DNA from: Cinclus cinclus
Lineage: Eukaryota > Chordata > Aves > Passeriformes > Cinclidae
Direction of reading: 5' to 3'
DNA length: 64,000 nucleotides
NCBI RefSeq assembly: GCF_963662255.1
Contig: NC_085047.1
Coordinates: forward strand, 56,604,006 to 56,668,005
The notes under the pieces were generated by a model. It ran no database searches and was not told where the DNA came from. It saw nothing but the letters and a program-made list of their open reading frames with translations. Positions 1 through 12,366 of this stretch are shown piece by piece (the first letter of the stretch is position 1; each line of letters begins with the position of its first letter). Both the position numbers and the translations under genes were made by a program.

Positions 1-2590
1 AAGGAGAGAGACAGAGAGAAACTGAACCTTATTCTAGCCTACCAGGTGGGAATCTTGGAAGAAGGCAGCATTTAGCTTAACATACTGATCTGTGGCAGAC
101 AAGGGTTTAAAGTTGGCTGGGTATTTGACTGACTTCCAAGAAGCTGGTTTATTGTCATATATACAGTATAACTAAATCTGCTAGTTTTATGAGCCCTTTC
201 CTCTGACATGGGATAAGTAGGAGCCGCTGTGCACCGGTCACACAGAACCTCTGCATGCACATCATGACACTGACTCACCCCACAGACCTCAGCCTCCATG
301 TCTGGGACAAAGTGTCATGCTCTAAACCCATTTGCAGTGATGATGCCATGCATGTCATCTTCTTCTGATGATGACATCACTTCGCTGACATTCATGGTTT
401 TCCTCCCAAATCTGGTAATTTAGGATGAACTGATAAATCAAGTGGAATAAATGCAGTGCTCACCAGGTGCTTTATATGGTCTCTCTGTCTCTGGGCACAT
501 TTGATTACCACAGTCAAACTGAACAGCTTCAGCAGAAGCAAAAATGAACTCACTGCTCCTACCTCTCCATGTATACATCCTACTCCTGTACAGCATTGTG
601 TGAAGGGTGTCACACTGGCAAAGAAAGGATTCCAGGGGGATTATGCTAAATGCAGCTGAGCATGAGGACTACTACAGTAGTAGGTGGGAGCAGTGACTTT
701 CCACTGTTTCCTGTCAAATTTGATATTGACCCTAAAACTGCTACTTTGAACTAAGGACAATACCCATCTTGTATCCCACAGATGTCTCCACTCTACAACT
801 GGTTGGTTTTGAGGATTTGCCCTTGGAAACAGGTATCTCAGGGAATAAGCAGGCAGTAATAAAAAAGCAAAGGTGTTTTGTGAGAACAGGTCTGAGGCTC
901 TAGACCTGCCACCAAACCAGATTGCCTTCATGTGATGAATATTGAAAGGGGACTGAAGGTCTCTAAACCTACATGTGAGGGGAAAGGAAACAGAGGCTTC
1001 CACCAGTGGAGAGAATTGGCACAGTTTTTCCATTTATGCCTGACCTGATGCAAGTTTCTCTGGCCTTGGTAAAGAAAGAAGTAGGTGGGACAGACAGCTT
1101 GGGTCCTGTAACCCATTTATGCTGGGGAGCAGAGCACCTGCATCCTGTATGATGTATATGGCAACCTGCACTTCTCCAGAGCTCAATTCCTCCCAAATCT
1201 CCCAAGGGTCCAGTTGCTGCTTTGCACGGTCTCCTTCACCAGCTCGTAGCTGACAAACTGTTACTGAACATTTCACATTCAATGATTATGCTCTCCACTT
1301 ACAGTCTGCATTTTGCCCACGTGGAAGAGCAGATCAGCCCTCTGTTTCCTCTTTCATTTCACCTTCTGTTCCTCATTCACAATATCAAATTGCTCAGGTT
1401 GCAAATACTGACAGGGAATGTTTCACTACAATCACAGAGGGTTTCAATTACTAGCTTGAAGTTTCATTACAAGATGACTCTGAACAATATTTTTTTTCCA
1501 GCTTACTAAAATAAAACCTATGTTTTGGACATAAGAAACTTGACAGCATTTCATTAATTGACAGCTGGAGATAATATAACACTTAGTTCTTGCTTAGAAG
1601 CGGGGAAAACTGATGCCTGACATTTTGATTCTGAAGCACTCAGATGGTTTTATTGAGTGATCAGCAGCTTTTGTCTATGAAGCTTCTCAAGGCCAGGAAT
1701 GCACAGCAGATAAAAGCCAGTATCTCCAGCTCTTTATAGACATTTTTGATAGCTTAGAAAGCCCTGATTCTGCCACCTTGTATCAAAATATTAATAGATT
1801 TTTGTGCAGTTTGCCTTAGTGAGGATGACAGAGTCAGGACAAGAATTTGTTCTAGCTACCATGCCAAATCTGCTAGAGGTTGTTCATCAGTAGACAGAAT
1901 TAATGGTCTCATTATACTGCAGACAGTTGACATAGTTCAGCTGTTTTAAACTAGTATTTACAGCACTTGGCCCATCCTTGGAATGAACATCATAGTTTAA
2001 TATGACCATCTTCAGAGCAACATTTACATCCTCAAAAAAAAAAAGTGTTTTCATTATGTATCAGACTGGAATGGAATTTTTTGTAATTATTCAGGTTAAA
2101 AAAAAAGAGAAGACATTTATACAGACTGGTTCAGAGGTTAGGGCCTTTCGCTACTCCACAGGAAAAGCATGCTGAGTCAGTCTGTCGTATCTGCATCCAA
2201 AACAACCACTTCATCTGAAAAAAACTTTTCAGCATCAATTTTTTTTAAGTAGATTGAGATTTTATTACTGTTAAGACTGCAGCTGAAAAATGTCCAAAGA
2301 CATGAAGCTCACCATGTATTTCCTAAGCTGGTGTGCATCCTTTTTACACTTCAGGGTAAAAATTCCTATGTACCTATCCCATCCAGTCAACCATGCACTG
2401 TACTTATGTAATTATTGCCAGATGGTGAGATGCATTCTATTTTGAATACCTATATGTTTGCTTATGTAAATACATAGAGAAAAAATATTGCTGTATTTTG
2501 TAATGTTAATGTAAAATGGTGTTTCAATGCTTTACTCTTTTGTCTGATTGCACTGCTAGTAAAGCAGATTAAAATATTCAAATGCCATCA
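1..2590 (+). other. Probable 3' UTR / downstream flank of an upstream + strand gene (HTR2A expected)
   Basis: No convincing coding exon is visible here; open frames are short and lack family resemblance. The stretch is AT-rich and mostly free of recognisable repeats, and its last 300 bases look like a 3' UTR end. An ATTAAA signal lies near 2,569, followed by a T/G-rich stretch. In mammals ESD lies between LRCH1 and HTR2A, with HTR2A and ESD in the same orientation, so the gene to the left should be HTR2A on the + strand. That assignment is inference from gene order and not from sequence identity. Confidence 0.3.
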
Positions 2591-3014
2591 GTTGTTTTAT
2601 AAACTGGAGGTTTGTCTTAAGTAGTTAATTTGGTTTGGTTTTATTTATCCCATAAATATTCAGTACAATGTCTGCTGAAGGCAAAAGTAATTTTACATAT
2701 TTTGCTGGACAAAAAGAAAGAGCATGCTGCAGAATTTAACTATCTCAGTAAACTGGTCCAAAATGAGCCATTGCAATCATTCTCTTTTTCTAAGGACAGC
2801 CATCCTTCTACTGAAGAAATACTCTTTGGGTAAGTATATACAGTACATACATTAAGAATTTTCAGTCTAAGTAACAGTGTATTTGCAATAGTAGAAAGAC
2901 AAATTAATTTCATTAAGAAGTAGAACTGTAAGATTAAAATTAATAAAATGTATTGGTTTGCATGGTAAAGTTTCAGAAGTGAGGAAGCTACAGGAATAGG
3001 TTCTGTGAGATGCT
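2591..3014. other. Intergenic, nothing recognised
   Basis: AT-rich spacer. An open frame ending at about 2,829 runs into a good GTAAGT donor-like site, but it has no convincing acceptor, no partner exon and no recognisable protein family, so it is not called. Confidence 0.4.
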
Positions 3015-4000
3015 TCCAGAAGTTTTGCCCACATCTGACAGATCCAATGCCAGCCAACTCCAGGACAAACTTCTGGCCAAGGCAAAGCCCAGCAGCTGCT
3101 GCTATGGTGCCAGCGGGGTAATAGATTTAAGAAGTGGGGAAAAGCTTCTCCCTTGCAGCCAGAAAGAAGAGTGAGACTATGTGAAAGGAGCAGCTGGGCA
3201 GACACCAAGGTCAGTGGAGAAGGAGGGGCGGGAGGGAGCAGAGATTCCCTGGTGCAGGCCATGGGGAGGCAGCCCCTACAGCCCAGGGAGGTCCATAGGG
3301 GAGCAGTATCCCCCTGCAAGCCGTGGAGAACTCCACGCTGGAGCAGGTGAATGCCAGAGGAGGCTGTGACCCCGTGGGAAGCCCGTGCTGGAGCAGGGTC
3401 CTGGCAGCATCTGTGGGAAGCCAGTGGAGAGAGGAGCACCTCTGGAGCAGGTTTGCTGGCAGGACTTGTGACCCACAACGAAGCAGTTCATGAAGGGAAG
3501 GGATGTGTGTTGGAGAAGTTCACGGATGACTGTCTCCAGAGGGAAAGACCTCAAGCTGGAGCAGGGGAGGAATGTGAGGAGTCCTCTCCCTGAGGAGGAA
3601 GGAATAGCAGAAACCACGTGTAATGACTAACCACAGTTCCCATTCCCCATTCCTTTGTGCCACTGTGGGGGAAAAGGCAGAGAACATCAGGAGAGAAGTT
3701 AAACCCAGGAAAAAGGGAGAGGGGTGGAGAGGTGAATCTGTTTTAAGATTTAGCTTTTATATGTCATTAGACTACTCTGATTTGATTGGCAATAAATTAA
3801 ACTAATTTCCCTAAGCCAGGTCTGTTTTGCCCGTGACAGCCACTGGTGAGTGATCTCTTCCTCCCCTTATCTCCGCCCACGAACTTTTCCTCGTGTTTCA
3901 TCCGCCCTGCCAGGCTGGGGAGAGGAGTGGGAGTTCGCTGGGTACCTGGGGTCCAGCCCGGGCCAGCCCCACCGCCAGAGCAGCACGCACAGCACGGCAC
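3015..4000 (+). mobile_element. LTR/ERV-like dispersed avian repeat, non-coding, degenerate
   Basis: This GC-richer block reads like a high-copy bird repeat I recognise by its phrases, though I cannot give a family name. A TATA-like ATTTAAGAAG lies near 3,125 and an AATAAA polyadenylation signal at 3,791-3,796, followed by a GT-rich stretch; this is the order of signals in an LTR. Between them the motif CTGGAGCAGG or a close variant recurs near 3,340, 3,390, 3,441 and 3,556, as if from degenerate tandem units. Open frames on both strands here are shadows of this repeat. The exact ends were not determined and no gag/pol/env coding is seen. Confidence 0.55.
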
Positions 4001-6829
4001 CGCTACAGACAGAAATAACCCCGGGTCACAGAACCACAGTGCCATCTATTGTCGGTATTTTCTTTCGCAAAGAGCATTGGAATAAGAGCCTCAAATGGAT
4101 TTTAATCGTTTTTATTTTCCCCGTCTTAAAACCAAAATAAATTTATTCCTCCAATTGATCTTACAGCATACAAGCCCTTGTTTGCGATGGTAACACATAT
4201 CAAAGTAGTACAGCTGCTAGTAAGTAATCCCTTCAAAACCTTGCTCTAATTTTAAGATTTCATCGAGCTATATGATGTGTAGAAAAAATCATACAAAGCT
4301 GTATTTTTCAGGAGCTATCACACACAGGGAATCTGGTTGTTTTAGCGGCAAATATGTGACATACCACAAAGTGAAATGTACCAAATAAGATTCCTGAACT
4401 GCAAATCTACTCACTGTTACCTCAGTACTACTAGACCTCTGTATGTAGGCTCCAGCATATCATAATTTGTTATGTTCTTTGGAAAACTCCCTTCCTGCTT
4501 TACCTATTTCTACATAATTTCAATTGACAATTTCAATTTTGATTGAAAGAGAATACATTTAGTTTATCAATGCAGCACTTTGAGACATAAAAGGAAAGAC
4601 GTTTGGAAGACACTAAGTTTCATCTACAGATGTATTCTCTGAAGGGAGTCAGCATTTTAAATGCACCAGCACAGTCCCTTATCAAAGGGTCAAAAAACCC
4701 CAGAAGTTAAGATGGTTTCTTGTTATTATCATCAGTTATCACCATGAAAGCAGGACACCTACTCTTCCATAAATATTTCTGCAAGTGCATTTGTAATTGC
4801 CATAAAAAAACCTCAAAGAGTTTATTTGCAAATTCTTAGCTCACAGTTCACTATCAATACAAATATTAGTATTTTGTGAGTTCACTTTTATTCTTCCTGT
4901 TACATGGTAAACGTTCTTAGCAGTAGAAGAGATTGAGAGTCTCAGAATCCTTAAACACTTTTGTTCACAGCTCTCAGGAACCCAGCAGTAAAAATTATAT
5001 TCCTGCAAACACACAACTGCTGCAGGAAATTGAAGCAAAGAAATCAGTAGTTGAAATTATGGTTGCTGAGTTTCCAAGCAAATTTACAACATGCTTGTTT
5101 TGTAAAGTATCTGCTGCTGAATAATTTGAAATTACAAATTACATGTTTGGGTGATCCATGGCTCTTTGCAGAAAAAGAAAAAAGTGTGCAAGTTGAAAAA
5201 CTTATTTTTTTCATGGAGTCATTTAGACTGGGAGCTGCTGGTGACTCCTAGTTAAATGTCCAGGCCTCAGCCAGTTGGGCCAACTCCTAGAGGCAACAGA
5301 GAAAGAGAGGCAGCCTAAAATTAGTATTTTAAGCAAGTGGAAAGAATTACCTTTGGAACTGCTACTGAAGCAAACCCCAGCCTTCAAATATAACAAGTAT
5401 AAAATATCTCCATTCCCAACTAACAGCAGATATAATGTGGCTACATAACTACATAACTTTGCTTTTCAAAACTAAATACTTGGGGCTTATGGGCCTAAGG
5501 CAAAGCCTGGAGATAGGTATAGGGAATGTTTTTCCCCCAGTAAGAGGACTATTAACAGTCACACTGGAGATGCTTGAGGGAAAACAGCTTCTTTAATGAA
5601 TGGGTCTTTTGAGAAACAACCACCTGGAAGAAGGTAAAAAGATTGAACTGTGCCATCTTCTGCTCTGCCCAAGAAGCCAGTGGCTGATGAAAGAGGATAG
5701 CACACTGTGACATATTAAGCGAGGTTTCACCTTACAGATCTATACCTAATGATAAAAATGGGGAAAGAAGCACATCAAACAGACTACTATAGCCACTGTC
5801 AGATTACATTCACTTTTATTTAGTCTCACAACTGTTTTCAGGAAGAGACAACTGCTGCTGGGGACTTATTTGCTGATGGGCAACTGAGGTACAGTGAGAT
5901 AGAATTAGCAAAAGAAGCCTCTCACTAAGCTATGAACAGAAACCAGAACTTAAAAGACATATATTAAAGTCCCCTTCCTACAAACCTCTCTTTTCCAATG
6001 CTGGTGAAAACAGATTTCAAAAGCACCTCTGGAAATCTGCAGTTCTTATTGACCCATGGACAAAAAAATTCTAGCAATGCAGTTATTGCAATTGAGATTT
6101 ACATATTTGAAATAAGTCACATTTACTTACTTTAGGTTTGTAGAACCAGCAAAAGTAGTTTATAAAGGCACTTCTTGAGATGAAGTACAGCAGTTGTGAG
6201 ACCCTGAATGACCCAAAGAAAGATGGTTTATCCTAAAATTTCTCTTTGAAACTTCCCACAAGAAAAAAAATGACAGCCATTTGGGAAGCAGCACAGAAGA
6301 TTTGAAAATCCATCCAAGGCAGGATACCTACTTCAGAAATTTTTTGAAAGAGATGGAACTATTCAGGGTCCAACAAAGGCAGAAAATCTCAGCATTCAGA
6401 AGCAGACTAGTCCAGCAGTTATTCCACCAATATATTTGGAGTTGCTGCATATAACTATGCATAAAATAAAGGATGACGTTTCCACAAGAGTGTAATCACC
6501 ATGGCTGCACTCTGGAAGTCAACAGTTCTCCACAGAAATTATTTTTCCCCCCTTCCTATCTTGTAGACAGTGAAACTTTCAAGTGAGAAGGTTTGCTTCA
6601 ATAGGTTTCTCTGCAGTGCTTTGCACTGTGGACCTGGTCACTGTCAAGAGCAATAAGTCCTTTCCCATTTTTTCAACGAGCTGCATTATCAATAGTGACC
6701 TATATTATCAATAGTGCCTTCTTTACTGCAACTTAGATTCTTTTTTCCAGAACTCCAGAATATGTTTCTGAAGTCTCTTCTTTTCCCAAAGATCTATTAT
6801 CCTTCTCTCTTTATTACTGCAGGGAGTGA
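4001..6829. other. Intergenic, nothing recognised
   Basis: AT-rich non-coding DNA. Open frames are at most about 100 codons and resemble no family I know. No splice-bounded exon or clear transposable element was picked out by eye. Confidence 0.5.
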
Positions 6830-7330
6830 TACAAACTGGCTTCCTCTTACCTACACATCTCAGACTGCACTCCATCTCATCACCCCGGCCATTAATAAAG
6901 ACACTAAGCAGTCCTGTCCCTCGTATTGATTCCTGAGCGGTGTCAGTCTGACAGCTGGACTCTGGACTGCTGATCAATATTCCCTGAGCCCAGCAATGAA
7001 GCCAATTTTCCACCCACCTTATTATCCACTAATCGAGCTCATATTTCTCCAATCTTGTTAAAGGAGACAAGGAGACTATTAGAATTTATTTCAAAGCCCT
7101 TGCTAACGTATACAACTCCCACTGCTCCCGCTTTACCCATCGAAGCAGAATTCTCTTGAGAAGGTAATTTAACTGGTCAGGTGTTCTGTGCTCTTGGCAA
7201 ATCCATGTTGGCTATTCCTACCTACCTTCTTGCTCTTTGTGTACTGGAAATGGCTCCCAGGAGGATCTGTCTTATTACTTTCCTGGGAGTGCTGGTAAGG
7301 CTGACCTGTCCTTCATTTTCTTGATGTTTG
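6830..7330 (-). mobile_element. Old CR1 LINE fragment (reverse-transcriptase region of ORF2), inactivated
   Basis: Read on the minus strand, the segment near 7,330-7,150 matches the CR1 RT stretch in which ILLEAIS-like and QHGF-like phrases occur. The segment from about 7,013 downwards gives VENWL-like, ISS.ESS-like and FIN..DE-like pieces typical of the next part of the RT domain. Frames shift and stops interrupt between the blocks, so this is a dead copy. Both ends of ORF2 and the CR1 3' tail are missing here. The limits are approximate. Confidence 0.6.
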
Positions 7331-8660
7331 AGACACTAATTCAGATGCTTCCAGACACTAATTATAACTAAATAATCCCTACACTAGTGACTGAAAACTC
7401 GTTCCCTTCAAAGTTTATTCTTCTTTTAAACTTTCAGAAGACTTTTCTTAAAATTCAGATCAATCAAGTTTTTTTGCCTATTGTCTTTGCACAATATAAG
7501 CATCTACTTTAACTTTTTCATCTTAAAGGATATTTGAAGTCTTCTGACCCTTTCACTGCCTGTACTTCTTCTAGGAATCATACTATTGAAAAAATATTCT
7601 TTCTGCTGGGGATCATGCCGGTTGTTCCAAAATCCATGTAGGCATGTTACCATACTCATCTTTGACAGCGATAAATTACTGCTTTTTCCTCAGCTTTTCT
7701 AAAAGCCATGTTCTTTAAAGTAATTTTTTATTGTAATTTTGTAGGACTCTCTGTCTTACCTCATTATAACAGATTTAAATAATCCTCACAGGAAGAATTT
7801 ATTATACACATGAACTCCTGCTACTTCAACTCTAATTTTGATAAATGACTTCAAGTCTGTGGCCTGAACTGTCCACCAAGACCAAGAAGGAAAGTCTACT
7901 GTACATGTATTACTTCAAGGCTCATATAGGGATCAAGACACGCCAGCTGGTATTGCTGACCTTAACTTATTCCACAAGACCTAAAGAAAAGTCTGCCTCC
8001 CTTGGAAAAACAACCACAAGCCTAAACAAATGGCTTTTATGCCTCCACATCTCCTTGCAGCTCCCATTAATAAGACAAGCCCTGATGTTCTACTATATTA
8101 TTTATTGGCTTAAATTGAATTTAAATTTGTCCTTTGGCATTTACTGAATCAGATCTTCACTACTACATTCCTGTCAGCCAGTATCTTTCCTTAGCTGCAA
8201 TTATACATCAAAGTTTATTTGAATATCTGAATTCAAAAACCAGCCTCAAGGGCTCAGTAAATAAATGTGAAATTTAAAACTGTATGTGGAAAAATTTCTC
8301 AAACAAGCAGACTATTCATAGCTTCAAAATTAATCTGTACTAGAAAGAAATAGAAAACAAAAGACAGAATACAAATGCATGCAATTAATTTACTATGGAA
8401 AAACAAGACCTTCATTTTTAATTGTAACACATTAAGAGGAAAATACTTTCTGTCAGAATTATCAGGAGTGTATTCCTCACTGTATTTAATGTCAGTTGTA
8501 ATGTGCTTAATTTTCCATTTTTCTGAAGTGATAAGAAAATATTATTAATATTTCTTACATTACTGTAATAAAAGAAGCATGATTGGTTTTTTTTTTCCTT
8601 TGAAAAAGTTTTAAGTGCTTTACCTGCTCGAGGGACAAAGATTTCTTTTAAAAAACTTAC
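7331..8660. other. Intergenic, nothing recognised
   Basis: AT-rich non-coding DNA. No exon, RNA gene or mobile element was recognised. Confidence 0.45.
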
Positions 8661-8736
8661 TTTTTCTATTTTCTTATCACAAATTACTTGTTTCTGCAAC
8701 TGCAAATCTTCTGTGTATATATTTTCCACAGCCTCT
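8661..8736 (-). other. Exon-like segment, unidentified
   Basis: On the minus strand a pyrimidine-rich CCTCTTTGCAG acceptor precedes 76 bases that end at a GTAAGT donor. One nucleotide plus 25 codons stay open and read as a charged, helix-like peptide beginning EAVENIYTEDLQLQKQ. The frame also stays open past the donor for some 60 codons. I do not recognise the protein. No partner exons were found within the window, so it could be an exon of an unannotated transcript, a fossil exon or chance. Confidence 0.25.
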
Positions 8737-8897
8737 CTGCAAAGAGGATTTATTAACATGCTCAGCCTCGTAGCAGCTCAGAGCTATTGAGGCCACTCCT
8801 GACCCCCAGTGCAGTGCTGCAAGAGCACCAATCCAAGATAAAGCCAAGTGAAAGAGGAGTCAGGGGAGCTATGTAACTGGGATTACAGTGCAAGCAA

Positions 8898-8955
8898 GAC
8901 CAAAGGACAATGCTGTATTCCCAAAAGACCAAAGGACAATGCTGTGTTCCCAAAA
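8898..8955 (+). repeat. 29-bp direct tandem duplication (2 copies)
   Basis: Two adjacent 29-base units (8,898-8,926 and 8,927-8,955), each starting GACCAAAGGACAATGCTGT, differ at one position (A versus G). Confidence 0.9.
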
Positions 8956-11900
8956 GACCTAGGGACTCATATGACACATTAATGAACAGAAAGAAAATAA
9001 TGAAATCAAGAAATGGAACAAAGAAGAAAAAAGCCCTCAGTGTACACAGATAAAGAAAGTGAGGGTGCGTAAGAAGGAAAGAAAAGAAACTCAGATCTAA
9101 CTTCCATCTAGGAATAAAAGGTAACATGGATGGATGTAAAAGGAAGGGGAAATAATACAGATAATCAATAACAATACAGTTGTGCAGAAAATTCTCCCTT
9201 TCCCTGTGCAAACTATCTCCCTTGAAAAGCTACAGATCTGAAACAGGTTGTGTCAATACAGCCAGCATGAAATATACTGAGGGATGATACCACTGCAAGC
9301 ATATATGTTTCTTGAAAATGACTGATAGCATGGCATAAGACCATGATAAGTCTTAAGATAATTTAGATAAATGTCACATTAGAATTCTAAAATATTTAAT
9401 TATAATCAATTGCTAAAATGAACACTGGAGAAGATCTTTACAGAAAAGAACAGCATACAAATAATCTTTGGGCAAAGTCAACAGTGAAGTGTAAATTCAG
9501 AGCCCTGAATAACCAAAGTGATGGGATCACATACAAAAAGTTGAGAAAAAATTACTGAAAAGCAGGCAGGAGGAAGCTAGTAATCACCAGTCTTAATTCA
9601 GACTACCACAAAAACATTAGAAAAATGTGTACCCAGATGCATGGCTGAGGGACTGTACTTACCGCAAAGAAAATGGGAAAAATTTGGTGCCATAAAGACA
9701 TATAGGTTGTTTGGCTACAATGTGGAAGTTTCTTGCTGGAAGCTTTACAGAAAATCTGTTTGAGAGTGTTGAAGATAATGGCATGTTCCCCCAATGTATA
9801 GAAAAGATGGTGAAAATGCAAAAGTCTTTCTGACAATGCAAAGACTTTCTTACTGATACCAAGAGAAATTCTAGGTAGATGATGCGAAATCATATCTCAT
9901 CACTGGATAAGATCAGTGGTAAGATGGTAGAAAGCACTGTCTGTGTAGGGGGAACATAGACAAAGTATGTTGGAACAGTATGTGCTGTACTAAAATATAG
10001 TAAAGTAATAAATAAAGCAAGAGTACATAAGTCAAAAGGTTTTCCAAAGTGAGTATCTGTCATTATTTTCTTTTAATGTCCTCATTTCTACTGGTTGCCC
10101 TGCTGCACCATATGAGAAGCCTTTTAATGATGAAGGAAAGGAAGCCTATTTCACATCTGGTATTTTTTAGAGCATCTGAAATGATAGGCAGAATGGAAAC
10201 AAAATTATTTTACAGGTGAGAACTGCAGATGCTGTCTGAAAGGATACAGTAATTGATTTAAGGTTAAATAAATGTGCATAACCAAAGATACTAGAAAGAT
10301 CTATACCACAGCACAGAAGAGACTGCACCAGCTTGGCTCCCTCTGCCTTACACTGTTCTTAACACTATCCTGGTCCGTCAGCTCTGTGCCATGCCAACAC
10401 CCTTCTGGAGGACTGAGACACAGCCCTCACATAATTTACCTATGCATTTATGTTCAGTCATTTTTGACTGAAAAGATATAAAAATAATGCATACATCTTA
10501 ACATCTTGACGTGGAGATGTGGGGAGGCAGGGAAACTCATCAGCAGCCTCTCAGGTGAATCCTTCTGAATATATCACTCTGAAATGGGAGTAAATAGGGC
10601 AGAGGTTATCTAATGGACTTGGATAGGAAGACCACAAACACATCAAAATCTTATCAGTATCATTGCCTGAGTTAGGCAGATTTCATACTGACAATAGATA
10701 AACAGATAAACAATTGCAGATGCCCAGGAAAATGAGATGTGTGTAACAACAGCTCTCTATAAATATATATCAGAGAAAACAAACTGGCTACAGTTCAGTT
10801 CAGATAACTAACTGGGCATATCTTGCTGGTAAGAGACATTTAGGGAGCTGCAAAATGCACACATAGAGATGGAAGGCACAACCTGAAGAGTACTTAAGTA
10901 GTGAAGAAACATAATTGAATTTGATTGATGGCAACTTAGTCACAGCTTGAAAAAGAGAAGTTGAGACCAGATTTAAACAGCTCAGAGACAGACTATTTGT
11001 ATCAACTGCATCCAAGTACAGAGGCAGGATAGGAAAGCCACTCTGGAAGACAGGATGCAAGGCCCAGGTCTGGAGTCCAGCAGCTGTGGTCCAAATGGAT
11101 CTGCTGGGAAAGGATAGAAAGTAATGGGGGGACAAAATTGTCAGTACTGTGCATTGCTAGAATTAGGGACCAAAAATATAAAAGGAATTGGAAAAGTCAA
11201 GACTGTAAAATGTTACAGGCAAAAACAGTTACTGCCAATGCAGTACATGGTACCAGACTACAAAGTAGGAGGGAGCTTTGTTGAGGACATTTTTTGACAA
11301 CTAATAGGCATGTTTAACTGCAAATTAATAGATAAAGAAATAAATAATGAAAGCCCAGCACAAAGTGGGATAATTTGGGTTATGAATAAGATGGAAGCAC
11401 TGCCAAACAAGTATGAAGTAATGCAGTTATCTTTGTGATCTTGCAGGCGAGGTGTAAACTACCTACACCAGAATTTGGATTTATTATAAAATCAGCAGTT
11501 TGTCTGGTGGCACCTGCTATGAAGAACTCTGAAATCCTGAGGGGAAGTAAAACATTTGGAATGCAGCAATGCAGTGGTCCCAGCTCAGGCCACTACAAGA
11601 AGATTTTTTCCCCCTTGAAGTGGTCAAGGGGCAATGACACAACCAGAAACACGGCTTGGAATAGTTCTCTATTATGCATTCTGTGGTGGGTTTCTTGAGT
11701 CAGTGGGCTGCGAGCCGATGGTCACGATTTCTCCATCAGAATTTTCTTCTACCCAGTTAGAGCTGATTTCAGCAGCGTTAATGAGTTTTCTTCGTTATTT
11801 TCTTCCCAGTCCTAGGAGTTCTGCCAAATGTCCTTGTGGCCCGTGAATTCCGTGTTCTTTGTGCCCACTGTCAGCAGCACATCCCTGTCTCCAAGCTCTG

Positions 11901-12109
11901 CTAACCTCCCCCTAGATCTGAGACCACGGAAACATGCCAAGCTCTAAAATTTAACAAGGCAATTTTACCGACAAACAATTTGCCTTTCTAGCACCTGAGC
12001 ATCAATTAGAGCTTGTTCGCTGCTGTTTCACGGATTAAATCTCCTTTCTTGATTAGGCTTCAAAGCGTATAACGACCAAAATCACAGAGCGACCTTGTTT
12101 AAGAACACG
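8956..12109. other. Intergenic upstream of the ESD promoter
   Basis: AT-rich DNA without a recognisable gene. Several ORFs of 60-110 codons exist, none with family resemblance or splice context. GC content begins to rise after about 11,690 towards the CpG island. Confidence 0.45.
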
Positions 12110-12183
12110 TTCACTCATCGGACACGCCGCAGGCCCCTCAGGCCCGGCTAGCCCGGGAGAAGGTCGGGCCCGGCACCGCCATG

Positions 12184-12212
12184 GTGGGAGGGAGGGAGGG
12201 AGGGAGGGGGCG
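12184..12212 (+). repeat. (GGGA)n purine tract
   Basis: GGGAGGGAGGGAGGGAGGG-type tract inside the CpG island. It contains at least four runs of three G with one-base loops, so it has G-quadruplex potential on the + strand. Confidence 0.8.
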
Positions 12213-12245
12213 AGGGGGCGGTGCGGGCCAGCCCCGGGGCGGGGC

Positions 12246-12293
12246 AGGAGCCTCCTCCGAGCAGGGGCCGTCCCTTCCCGCCGCTCCGCCGCG
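12246..12293 (+). other. ESD: Probable non-coding first exon of ESD (5' end uncertain)
   Basis: The coding part begins in an exon preceded by an acceptor at 13,729-13,730, so an upstream untranslated exon is required. The best donor in the island is GCG|GTAAGG after 12,293, just downstream of the GC box. An alternative donor is CAG|GTGTGAGG after about 12,660. Spliced to the next exon this leaves only eight untranslated bases before the ATG in exon 2. The left edge given is only a guess. Confidence 0.4.
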
Positions 12294-12321
12294 GTAAGGC
12301 AGCGGGAACGGCAGCGGGAGT

Positions 12322-12366
12322 GGGCCGGGCCGGGCCGGGCCGGGCCGGGCCGAGCCGAGCCGAGCC
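12322..12366 (+). repeat. (GGGCC)6(GAGCC)3 pentamer microsatellite
   Basis: Six GGGCC units (12,322-12,351) are followed directly by three GAGCC units (12,352-12,366) and a partial GAGCG. If exon 1 ends at 12,293, the array begins 28 bases into ESD intron 1. Confidence 0.9.

Noticed and set aside
2630..2833. 67-codon + strand ORF ending at a GTAAGT site
   Set aside because: The donor looks good, but there is no convincing acceptor or partner exon and the peptide is not recognised.
2867..3478. 203-codon minus-strand ORF
   Set aside because: It is the antisense of the LTR-like repeat and continues into unrelated AT-rich sequence; no family resemblance.
8762..9211. 149-codon minus-strand ORF rich in Phe/Leu
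   Set aside because: Composition reflects an A-rich + strand, includes the 29-bp tandem duplication, and matches no family.
9603..9893. 96-codon minus-strand ORF in the intergenic region
   Set aside because: No domain resemblance and no splice context; length is within chance for AT-rich DNA.
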